From an uncultured bacterium (GTDB taxonomy: Bacteria; Actinomycetota; Coriobacteriia; Coriobacteriales; Coriobacteriaceae), in NCBI GenBank assembly GCA_905215195.1, contig CAJMPF010000040.1, forward strand, positions 1-10,173: 10,173 bases of DNA, read 5' to 3'. Both the position numbers and the translations under genes were made by a program. The number at the start of each line of letters is the position of its first letter. Positions within the stretch are counted from its first letter, which is position 1. Below are positions 1 through 5,521 of this stretch, piece after piece. Under the pieces are notes generated by a model, which did not search any database, was not told the DNA's origin, and worked only from the letters and a program-made list of their open reading frames with translations.

Positions 1-3
1 TAA

Positions 4-38
4 ACCTGCCAAAACAAACCTGTCCCTATTTGGCAGGT
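4..38. repeat. REP-like inverted repeat downstream of nikR
   Basis: Perfect 10-bp arms, ACCTGCCAAA at 4-13 and TTTGGCAGGT at 29-38, enclose a 15-base loop. A second, smaller hairpin (GCGGG at 44-48 with CCCGC at 53-57) touches the nikR stop codon. Read on the minus strand, the large hairpin follows nikR and is trailed only by TTTA at the window edge. It could therefore be a weak terminator, or an intergenic REP-type element, which the GGGACAGG in its minus-strand loop recalls. The structure is seen directly; the role is inferred. Confidence 0.6.
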
Positions 39-56
39 GCGCTGCGGGAAATCCCG

Positions 57-569
57 CTACAGCCCCAGGCTCTGCTTGGTGGCGGCGCAGGTGAGCTCGC
101 CGTGCTTAACGCCGCGCAGGCCCAGCAGGCGGTCGGCTAGTTCGTAGACGCGCTCGCCGCGACCCTTGAGCGCCAGAATCTCCAAACAGTTGTGGTGATC
201 CAGATGCACGTGCATGGTCGATACGATCTCGTCGGTGTAGTCGTGCTGCACTTCGTCCAGGCGGCGCGTCAGATCGCCGGTGTGATGGTCGTAGATCATG
301 GTGAGCGACCCGATAACGTGCTCATCGGGCGTGCGCATCTGCTCTTTGGCGATCGAGGCGCGAATCAAATCGCGCACGGCCTCGGAGCGGTTGGCCACGT
401 CGCCGCGGCGCGCGATCTGCTCGTCAAAACGGCGCAGCAGGTCGTCGGGTGCGGTAACCGAAAAACGGACCAGCTCGGAGCCGGAGCCACTACAGTGGCA
501 GCCCGCGTCACCGTCCGCCCCGTGCGGATGCTCGTGCTCGTACCCGCAGCAGTGCTCGTGTTCGGCCAC
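57..569 (-). CDS. nikR: NikR-type nickel-responsive regulator with His/Cys-rich N-terminal tail
   Basis: A 170-residue cytoplasmic transcription factor. Residues 33-75 form a ribbon-helix-helix DNA-binding domain (LVRFSV, then NRSEAVRDLI). Residues 82-162 match the ACT-like nickel-binding domain of NikR. The four high-affinity nickel ligands of E. coli NikR (H76, H87, H89, C95) align with H109, H120, H122 and C128, the last three inside MHVHLDHHNCLEI. NikR family members bind Ni(II) and repress nickel-uptake or nickel-enzyme genes. The unusual part is residues 4-26, which carry about six His and four Cys (HEHCCGY, HEHPH, CHC), a metal-chelating tail absent from E. coli NikR. The start is GTG at 569, one base after the stop of the upstream small gene. 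There is no strong Shine-Dalgarno site of its own, so translation is probably coupled. The target genes are not in the window. Confidence 0.88.
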   Translation of the reverse strand: MAEHEHCCGYEHEHPHGADGDAGCHCSGSGSELVRFSVTAPDDLLRRFDEQIARRGDVANRSEAVRDLIRASIAKEQMRTPDEHVIGSLTMIYDHHTGDLTRRLDEVQHDYTDEIVSTMHVHLDHHNCLEILALKGRGERVYELADRLLGLRGVKHGELTCAATKQSLGL

Positions 570-570
570 C

Positions 571-819
571 TTACACCAGCTTCACGGAGCCGACGGAGTT
601 GTGGTCGGCCTCGATGGCTTCCTCGTAGCCCTCGAGCGCGTCATGCGCCTCGTGGAGCGCGGCCATGGCGGCCTCGAGCTTGGCGCCGATGCGCTCCATG
701 TCAAAATTCTCGGTCGCATGCAGCAGCTGATGGCTCCACTCGTGAGCGAGCTCGATGGTGTCGTCGACCTGCTTGACGCTCATGGCAAGCTGGCTCATGT
801 TCATTCCGACGTCATGCAT
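571..819 (-). CDS. Small helical protein of unknown function, upstream of nikR
   Basis: An 82-residue protein that I do not recognise. Its start is supported by AAAAGGAG (827-834) seven bases before ATG 819. The sequence is almost all amphipathic helix: alternating hydrophobic and acidic residues from about 9 to 70, no membrane segment, no signal peptide. It has seven His (for example HEWSHQLLH at 26-34 and HEAH at 56-59) and no Cys. It ends one base before the GTG of the NikR-type regulator, so the two form a coupled pair. That arrangement and the histidines make a metal-related or regulator-partner role possible, but the sequence does not show it. A terminator at 893-929 separates the pair from trxA, so it should have its own promoter in 835-890; I see no convincing -35/-10 pair there. 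Confidence 0.8.
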   Translation of the reverse strand: MHDVGMNMSQLAMSVKQVDDTIELAHEWSHQLLHATENFDMERIGAKLEAAMAALHEAHDALEGYEEAIEADHNSVGSVKLV

Positions 820-892
820 GGAAAATCTCCTTTTGTATGGGGCAGTTCAGTGGTTCAGATTTTACTACGCCCGCTCTGTGCGCAGCTGCATA

Positions 893-929
893 AGAAAACG
901 GGTGCGAGTCTGTGCGACCCGCACCCGTT
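893..929 (-). terminator. Intrinsic terminator of trxA
   Basis: A perfect 10-bp stem, AACGGGTGCG (897-906) with CGCACCCGTT (920-929), has a 13-base loop. On the minus strand the stem runs into UUUUCUUA, as expected of a rho-independent terminator. It lies about 120 bases beyond the trxA stop and before the small gene at 819. Confidence 0.75.
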
Positions 930-1050
930 CACTGGGGGCTGTTTGTGACTACCATACTATCCGTGGTTGCACTCGGTGCATCCAGAAGTCCGGCGAGCGG
1001 TGCAAAAGCGCTCATGGACGGCAGGCAGACGGCAACATGTAACAAGCGTA

Positions 1051-1371
1051 TTACAGATGCTTCTCCAGCAGCGCCTGCAGCCTCGCCTTGGGCAGAGCGC
1101 CAACCGAGCGGTCAATCTCCTCGCCGTTCTTAAACACAATCAGCGTGGGGATGCTCATGACGCCATACTTCATGGCCAGGTCTTGGTTGTCGTCAACGTT
1201 GCATTTGGCAACGGCAAGCTTGCCCGCCAGCTCATCGGCAACCTCGTCAACGATGGGCGAGAGGGATCGACAGGGCCCGCACCACGGTGCCCAAAAATCG
1301 ACCAGCACGGGCAGACTGTCGTTAACGATGGAATCGAAGTTCTCGGGGGTAATCTGATTAATGTCAGCCAT
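1051..1371 (-). CDS. trxA: Thioredoxin
   Basis: A 106-residue cytosolic thioredoxin that reduces protein disulfides and is itself reduced by thioredoxin reductase (not in the window). The active site is WCGPC, with redox cysteines C31 and C34, preceded by VLVDFWAP. The cis-proline loop SIPTL (P75) and the final GALPKARLQALLEKHL helix are typical, and the length is the family norm. I chose ATG 1371 because GGAGGT ends four bases upstream. The reading frame stays open for 28 more codons upstream, but those residues do not look like thioredoxin and would run over the leader hairpin. It is transcribed away from the UDG-like gene at 1508 and has its own terminator at 893-929. Confidence 0.96.
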   Translation of the reverse strand: MADINQITPENFDSIVNDSLPVLVDFWAPWCGPCRSLSPIVDEVADELAGKLAVAKCNVDDNQDLAMKYGVMSIPTLIVFKNGEEIDRSVGALPKARLQALLEKHL

Positions 1372-1389
1372 GGTGACCTCCATAATGCG

Positions 1390-1406
1390 ACGCGGCTTGG
1401 CCGCGT
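1390..1406 (-). other. Hairpin in the trxA 5' leader
   Basis: A perfect 7-bp stem with a 3-base loop (ACGCGGC, TTG, GCCGCGT) lies 18 bases upstream of the trxA start and just before its ribosome-binding site. It has no U-tract after it on the minus strand, so it is not a terminator. It may stabilise the messenger's 5' end or bind a dimeric regulator; the sequence alone cannot tell. Confidence 0.4.
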
Positions 1407-1434
1407 AAAACTCAGTACGACCGTGCTTATACCC

Positions 1435-1472
1435 AGCCGCCCGCAAAGCAACCACTCGCGGGCGGCTCTTTT
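1435..1472 (+). terminator. Terminator-like hairpin in the divergent trxA / UDG-like gap
   Basis: A perfect 10-bp GC-rich stem, AGCCGCCCGC (1435-1444) with GCGGGCGGCT (1458-1467), has a 13-base loop and is followed by CTTTT on the plus strand. It looks like a rho-independent terminator, yet no plus-strand gene lies upstream of it within the window. It may stop stray transcription antisense to trxA and insulate the gene that starts at 1508. Confidence 0.5.
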
Positions 1473-1473
1473 A

Positions 1474-1479
1474 TATAAT
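1474..1479 (+). promoter_or_regulatory. Consensus -10 box for the UDG-like gene
   Basis: A perfect TATAAT lies 28 bases upstream of ATG 1508, directly after the terminator-like hairpin. No -35 resembling TTGACA sits 16-18 bases upstream; that space is the hairpin's loop and right arm. If this is the -10, the transcript starts near 1486. The ATG at 1478, which overlaps the box, then cannot be the start codon. Confidence 0.45.
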
Positions 1480-1507
1480 GGTGGCCACGCAAACGATTGG
1501 AGAGCGC

Positions 1508-2083
1508 ATGTCCACGTCACAAAGCCAGAAAAAAGAAGCCATCGCCCAGGCGACCGAGCAGGAGCTCGCATCGCTCGCGGGTCGCGGCGTGCGTATCGCG
1601 GGCAACGCGTGCTCGCCGATTGTGCTGGTCAAAGGCGATTTGGACGAGGCCGAGCGTTCGGGTGGCGAGCTTGCTGCCGGCCCGGATGGCGCGGCGTTGC
1701 GCAAGGCGCTTGGGGCCATCGGCTACGCGCCCGAGGATTTTTGCGTACTGGCAAGCGTCGCCGGCGTGGGTGACGGAGCGGTCACAGTGGGCGAGACTCT
1801 GCCGTGCGAGCTGTTCCGCGAGGCGCTCGAGGCCTTGGACCCCGAGGCGGTCCTGCTGCTGGACGATCGCGCGGCCGATACCATGCGCGAGACCTATGCC
1901 GACATGCTTGTGGCAATCGACGACTTCGATACCGCTATGCTCAAGCCCGGCTTGGTCGCCCATGTGCAGGGCCGCCGCGTGCTCGCGCTCGACGGCTTTG
2001 AGGCGGCACTCACTGACAAAGCCGCCAAGCAGCGCATGTGGGCATACATCAAGCAGCTGACCCCGGCAGCCGCTCCGCTGTAG
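1508..2083 (+). CDS. Degenerate uracil-DNA glycosylase-like protein, probably non-catalytic
   Basis: A 191-residue cytosolic protein. The start at ATG 1508 is supported by GGAG (1499-1502) five bases upstream; an in-frame ATG ten codons earlier overlaps the -10 box. The order of segments follows family 4 uracil-DNA glycosylases: a beta strand and turn (SPIVLVKGD, 36-44), a GG and helix segment (about 52-71), 'IGYAPEDFCVLASV' (71-84), 'ALDPEAVLLLDDRAA' (109-123) and a terminal helix 'KQRMWAYIKQL' (174-184). The key residues are missing: the GEAPG motif is GDLDE, the HPS motif region is LDGFEAAL, and the CxxC cluster cysteines at the N-terminus are absent (single Cys at 35, 79, 100). I infer a UDG-fold relative that has lost catalysis. 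This is a by-eye fold match, so 'hypothetical protein' remains a safe alternative. It converges on the kinase gene at 2149. Confidence 0.75.
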   Translation: MSTSQSQKKEAIAQATEQELASLAGRGVRIAGNACSPIVLVKGDLDEAERSGGELAAGPDGAALRKALGAIGYAPEDFCVLASVAGVGDGAVTVGETLPCELFREALEALDPEAVLLLDDRAADTMRETYADMLVAIDDFDTAMLKPGLVAHVQGRRVLALDGFEAALTDKAAKQRMWAYIKQLTPAAAPL

Positions 2084-2148
2084 CGAGGCTGGCGCCGGCG
2101 AGCGATTGTCTGGCGGGCAAGGCACGCCTCGAGATCGGCGCCGCACTT

Positions 2149-3426
2149 CTACATCACAGCGCGCAGCTCAAACCGATCGCCGTTAATGCGGAACTGACAG
2201 TTGCCGTTCATGCGCTCCACGGCAAGTTTGATGCTCCTGGTGCCAAAGCCGTGGCCCGCATGCCGGGTCACGGGCATGCCATCGACCATGCGCGGCGCGC
2301 GGTCAAACGTGTTGGAAACTAACAGCAGCAGCTGGCCGTCCTCTAATCGCAGGTCAAAGTCGACGAATCGCTTTCCTTGGGGTGCGGCGCTTGCGGCGGT
2401 GATAGCGTTTTCCAAGGCATTTGAGAGCACGCTAAACAGGTCGGCGTCACCTACGTGGATGGTTTCGGGTACGGCGGCGCGCAGGTTGGCGGTAATGCCG
2501 TTTCTATTGATATCCGAGTTAAATGACGAAAGCGCGATGTTTACGGTCTCGTTGGCGCAGAAGCGGCGTACGGCGGTGCGGTCGCCGGCTTCGCAGAGTT
2601 CGTCGATGCGATCGAGCGCCTCGTCGGTGTGACCCTCCTCAATTAAAGCGGCCAGGCCGCGTAGGAAGTGGCGCATGTCGTGGCGCAGAATCGACAGCTC
2701 GCGCCCAGATTGACGCCAAGCCTCGAGCTCTTTGATGGCGGCGCTGTCGCGGGTTTCGAGCATCCAGCGCTCTCGCTCGGCGGTTTCCTTTTCTTCGTAT
2801 TCGCGCAGGTAAACGGCAAGAAACATAAGATAGAAGGCACAGAGCGCAAATGCCAAAAACTCAACCGTCACCACCGAGCCCGAGTGGAACAGCGTGGTGT
2901 AGACGTTGGTGGCATAGTCAAAGACGTAATAGACGAGCGGCAGGATTAAAAGGATGCCCAGCTCGGTGGTGCTTTTAATCGCCAAGCGTGGACCGATGTC
3001 GCCGGCCCAATGCAACAGGACGGCAAAGACGGCGAGTGTGGTCGCGATGCGCGCCAGATAGTACGCGATCTGAGAATCGGTTGCGGCAAATGCGGCGATG
3101 CCCATCCAATTGCTGAACTGGCAGCTCAGATAGGCACTCGTAATGCCGAGCACGGCAAGCAGCGGGCTCAGGCGGTAGCGCGCGCACAAATAGATGACGA
3201 GCGGCAGATGCACGACGAGCGGATATACCTGGCGGGCGAAAAGCTCGCCGCCGACGGCATTGGCGATCGAAAAGGCAGCGCCGGTTGCGACTCCGACCCC
3301 CACCAACTCGAGTGCATGGCGTCGATTGATTTCGATACCGCACAGCGCCGCCGAGGCAAAGACGCCAAAGAGCAACGTCGTGGCGTGGTGGATTGCCCAA
3401 AGGATCATTTCGACCGAGGAGACCAT
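2149..3426 (-). CDS. AgrC/ComD-like membrane histidine kinase (GHKL type)
   Basis: A 425-residue sensor kinase. The N-terminal half (about 8-206) has seven hydrophobic segments, near residues 8-28, 38-58, 67-82, 87-101, 118-139, 155-174 and 185-206. This is the usual peptide-pheromone receptor layout. A charged coiled linker (207-240) follows. The phosphoacceptor region is LRHDMRHFL with H249. The ATPase domain has the N-box LSNALENAI (N336, N340) and a G-box at GHGFG (391-395). The family autophosphorylates on His and passes phosphate to a LytTR-type regulator. The ATG at 3426 shares one base with the TGA of the response regulator (TGATG), so translation is coupled. No agrB- or agrD-like gene is visible nearby, so the ligand is unknown. 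Seven segments plus the GHKL core make the class secure; the specific signal is not. Confidence 0.93.
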   Translation of the reverse strand: MVSSVEMILWAIHHATTLLFGVFASAALCGIEINRRHALELVGVGVATGAAFSIANAVGGELFARQVYPLVVHLPLVIYLCARYRLSPLLAVLGITSAYLSCQFSNWMGIAAFAATDSQIAYYLARIATTLAVFAVLLHWAGDIGPRLAIKSTTELGILLILPLVYYVFDYATNVYTTLFHSGSVVTVEFLAFALCAFYLMFLAVYLREYEEKETAERERWMLETRDSAAIKELEAWRQSGRELSILRHDMRHFLRGLAALIEEGHTDEALDRIDELCEAGDRTAVRRFCANETVNIALSSFNSDINRNGITANLRAAVPETIHVGDADLFSVLSNALENAITAASAAPQGKRFVDFDLRLEDGQLLLLVSNTFDRAPRMVDGMPVTRHAGHGFGTRSIKLAVERMNGNCQFRINGDRFELRAVM

Positions 3427-4148
3427 CAGTGTCTCCCACCCTCAAAGCGCGCCGCAAAGTAGGCGTCTTGGAATCCCTGCTTGCAGCTGCGCGAAAGCGG
3501 GATGCACGCGCCCGAGCGCATGACGATGTCCGTGCGGTCAAAGTGATCGATATTGCGCAGGTTGACCTGGTAGCTGCGGTGGCATTTAAAGAAAGTGGCA
3601 TTTTGCACCAAACGGTCCTCGACGCTGCGGAATGACTCGAGTGCCTCGATATCGCGTCCGTCGCGCAGGTGGAAGACCACGTGCTTGTTGCGCGCTTCGG
3701 CATATTCGATGTTGGACAGGCGCAGGGCGTGGTAGCCAAAGGAAGTTTTGATCACGAGCTCGTCGGTTGCCGCCGGGCGCATGCTCGAAAGCTCGTCGAG
3801 TAACTGCGCCAGGCGTTCGTAAGTCACGGGCTTGAGCAGGTAGTCGAAGGCGCGGACCTCGTAGGATTCCAGCGCGAACTTGGGCGACGAGGTGAGGAAC
3901 ACCAGGCGCACGGCGGTGTCGGCCTGGCGCAGTTCGCGTGCGGTGTCCATGCCGTTGACGAGCGGCATGATCATATCGAGCAAGATGATGTCGGCGCGCG
4001 ATGCGGCATGGCGGGCCAGCAGGTCCTCGCCGCGCGTGACGAGCGCAACATCGACCGCCGTGCCCGTCTCGGTCGACCAACGGTCGATCACCCGGTGCAG
4101 TCTATCTAGAAAAGCGACATCATCGTCGCAGGCAATAATCTTGAGCAT
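3426..4148 (-). CDS. LytTR-family response regulator (AgrA-like)
   Basis: A 240-residue regulator. The receiver domain (1-122) has acidic residues D8-D10, phosphoacceptor D58 in IILLDMIMP, T86 in FLTSS and K106 in LLKP. The LytTR DNA-binding domain (about 130-235) shows FFKCHRSYQVNL (186-197) and IPLSRSCKQGF (216-226), both hallmarks of the family. It is expected to be phosphorylated by the kinase encoded just downstream and to bind paired direct repeats in target promoters. ATG 4148 is preceded by AAGGGGG five bases upstream. It is the first gene of a two-gene operon. Its own promoter should lie in 4149-4320, but I see no clear -35/-10 pair and no convincing LytTR repeat pair there. Confidence 0.94.
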   Translation of the reverse strand: MLKIIACDDDVAFLDRLHRVIDRWSTETGTAVDVALVTRGEDLLARHAASRADIILLDMIMPLVNGMDTARELRQADTAVRLVFLTSSPKFALESYEVRAFDYLLKPVTYERLAQLLDELSSMRPAATDELVIKTSFGYHALRLSNIEYAEARNKHVVFHLRDGRDIEALESFRSVEDRLVQNATFFKCHRSYQVNLRNIDHFDRTDIVMRSGACIPLSRSCKQGFQDAYFAARFEGGRH

Positions 4149-4355
4149 TCGGCCCCCTTAAGTAGTTCGATTTTGCCACATCGGGCACGCGCCGCTTGCG
4201 GGGGTGCGGACCGTTTGCGCCCCACGGCGTGCAGCTCGCGCCAAGCGGTGTTGCGGTGGCGAAAGATGCCTCCTGCGCTATCGAAAGCCCGGCTATCCTC
4301 AGCTTGCCAGTTCGAAAATGGACTTGCCGCATGATTGAATCTTTATTTCAACTTT
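4149..4355. other. Divergent intergenic region, no gene recognised
   Basis: About 200 bases between the response-regulator start and the nad operator. A 70-codon minus-strand frame covers much of it but overlaps the regulator's start, has no good ribosome site and resembles nothing known. A perfect AGGAGG on the minus strand (about 4269-4274) has no ATG or GTG at the right distance. I see no peptide-pheromone gene. Confidence 0.5.
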
Positions 4356-4399
4356 ACACCTAGGTTTACAGCTGTCTTGTCAGCTGTAAACCTAGGTGT
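4356..4399. promoter_or_regulatory. Probable NiaR operator: 19-bp-arm palindrome upstream of nadA
   Basis: A perfect inverted repeat has 19-base arms (4356-4374 and 4381-4399) around TCTTGT. Each arm reads ACACCTAGG then TTTACAGCTG in its own orientation. The centre, TGTCTTGTCA, resembles the TGTCTTGACA-like core I recall for NiaR sites in Firmicutes; that recollection is unverified. The palindrome overlaps the -35 box and the whole spacer of the nadA promoter, so a bound dimer would block RNA polymerase. The presence of niaR in the same operon supports the assignment. As RNA the same sequence could also form a strong hairpin, but transcription probably begins after it. Confidence 0.7.
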
Positions 4400-4405
4400 C
4401 ATACT
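4378..4405 (+). promoter_or_regulatory. nadA-nadB-nadC-niaR operon promoter
   Basis: TTGTCA (4378-4383, five of six consensus bases) lies 16 bases upstream of CATACT (4400-4405, four of six). Transcription would start near 4412, giving a leader of about 30 bases with the nadA ribosome site. The -35 and spacer lie inside the palindromic operator, which ends exactly at the -10. Confidence 0.6.
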
Positions 4406-4440
4406 AAAGCCCCAAGATTCGCCAAAAGAGAGGGGCCTTG

Positions 4441-5466
4441 ATGGCACAGAGCGCGAACATGGATGCGTCGGAGCTTGCACGCGATATCGCGGCCGGCCTG
4501 GCATCGGCAACGACGGCAACGGAGCGTGCGGCACTGGTGCCCGCAGAGCTCGTCGAGGCCATTCATCAACTAAAAACCCAACGTGACGCGGTGATCCTGG
4601 CGCACTATTACGTGGCGCCCGAGGTTCAAGCCGTTGCCGATTACGTCGGCGATAGCTTCTACCTGGCAAAGCTCGCCAAAAGCCTGCCGCAGCAGACCAT
4701 CGTGTTGTGCGGCGTGGAGTTTATGGGCGAGAGCGCCAAGCTGCTCAATCCCACTAAGACCGTGCTGCTGCCCGAGCCGGGCGCGGACTGTCCCATGGCG
4801 CACATGGTCAAGCGCGAGACGGTCGACGCGGCGCGCGCCGAGTACGGCGACGACCTAGCTGTCGTCTGCTACGTCAACTCGACGGTCGAGATCAAGAGCT
4901 GGAGCGACGTGTGCGTTACCAGTTCCAACGCCGTCAAGATCGTGTCCGAGCTGCCGCAGCAGCATATTCTGTTCATTCCCGACCAAAACCTGGGACGCTT
5001 CGTAGCCGAGCAGGTGCCGCAAAAGCACGTCATCCTCAACAACGGCTACTGCCCGCGCCATCACATCATCACCGTCGAGCAGATCGTCGACGCGACGGAG
5101 GCCCACCCCGACGCGCTCGTGCTGGCGCACCCCGAGTGCAAGGCCGACGTCCTGGCCGAGGCCGACTACATCGGCTCCACCGCCGGCATCATCAAGTATG
5201 CCGAGGAGTCCGACGCGAGCGAGTTCATTATCGTGACGGTCCGCGGCGTGCTCTACGAGCTCGAGCGCCGCTGCCAGGGCACCGGCAAGAAGTTCTACTT
5301 CCCCGTGGTGCAGCCCACCTGCGTCAACATGGATCTCATCACGCTCGAAAAGCTCGTGCGCTGCCTGGAGACGGGCGAGGGCGAGGTGCAGATCGGCGTC
5401 TCGGACGAGGCAGCAGACCAGGCCAAGCTCACGCTCGACCGTATGCTCGAGTACGCAGCACGCTAG
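4441..5466 (+). CDS. nadA: Quinolinate synthase
   Basis: A 341-residue cytosolic [4Fe-4S] enzyme that condenses iminoaspartate (from NadB) with dihydroxyacetone phosphate to give quinolinate, the second step of NAD synthesis from aspartate. The three cluster cysteines expected in NadA are present: C90 in VLCGVEFMGESAKLLNP, C204 in NGYCPRHH and C294 in QPTCVNM. Substrate-binding segments AHYYV (54-58), YVNST (144-148) and AHPEC (229-233) are intact, and the length is normal for the family. I chose ATG 4441, with GAGAGGGG ending five bases upstream; an in-frame TTG one codon earlier is less likely. It is the first gene of the nad operon, 55 bases before the chosen nadB start. Regulation by niacin through NiaR is inferred from the upstream palindrome and niaR itself. 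Confidence 0.97.
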   Translation: MAQSANMDASELARDIAAGLASATTATERAALVPAELVEAIHQLKTQRDAVILAHYYVAPEVQAVADYVGDSFYLAKLAKSLPQQTIVLCGVEFMGESAKLLNPTKTVLLPEPGADCPMAHMVKRETVDAARAEYGDDLAVVCYVNSTVEIKSWSDVCVTSSNAVKIVSELPQQHILFIPDQNLGRFVAEQVPQKHVILNNGYCPRHHIITVEQIVDATEAHPDALVLAHPECKADVLAEADYIGSTAGIIKYAEESDASEFIIVTVRGVLYELERRCQGTGKKFYFPVVQPTCVNMDLITLEKLVRCLETGEGEVQIGVSDEAADQAKLTLDRMLEYAAR

Positions 5467-5476
5467 AACAATGTTG

Positions 5477-5497
5477 CATGAGGGACGGTCCCTTATG
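5477..5497. repeat. REP-like palindrome between nadA and nadB
   Basis: Ten-base arms (CATGAGGGAC at 5477-5486 and GTCCCTTATG at 5488-5497, one G-T wobble) flank a single G, followed by TCACATTC. The GGGACGGTCCC...TGTCAC pattern recalls REP-type palindromes linked in many bacteria to REP-associated tyrosine transposases; this is from memory. It sits in the 55-base nadA-nadB gap and could form a hairpin in the operon messenger. Confidence 0.5.
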
Positions 5498-5521
5498 TCA
5501 CATTCAAGGGAGAGGATTCCT

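Noticed and set aside
2084..2148. Terminator between the convergent UDG-like and kinase genes
   Set aside because: GGCGCCG/CGGCGCC and CGAGGC/GCCTCG repeats are present but interleave rather than nest, lie far apart and lack a U-tract.
4120..4332. Minus-strand 70-codon frame as a signal peptide gene for the two-component pair
   Set aside because: It overlaps the response-regulator start, has no good ribosome site, no AgrD-like features and an Arg/Pro-rich composition typical of a shadow frame.
4356..4440. Riboswitch or attenuator in the nadA leader
   Set aside because: The predicted start lies after the palindrome, leaving only about 30 leader bases, and a NiaR gene in the operon explains a DNA operator better.
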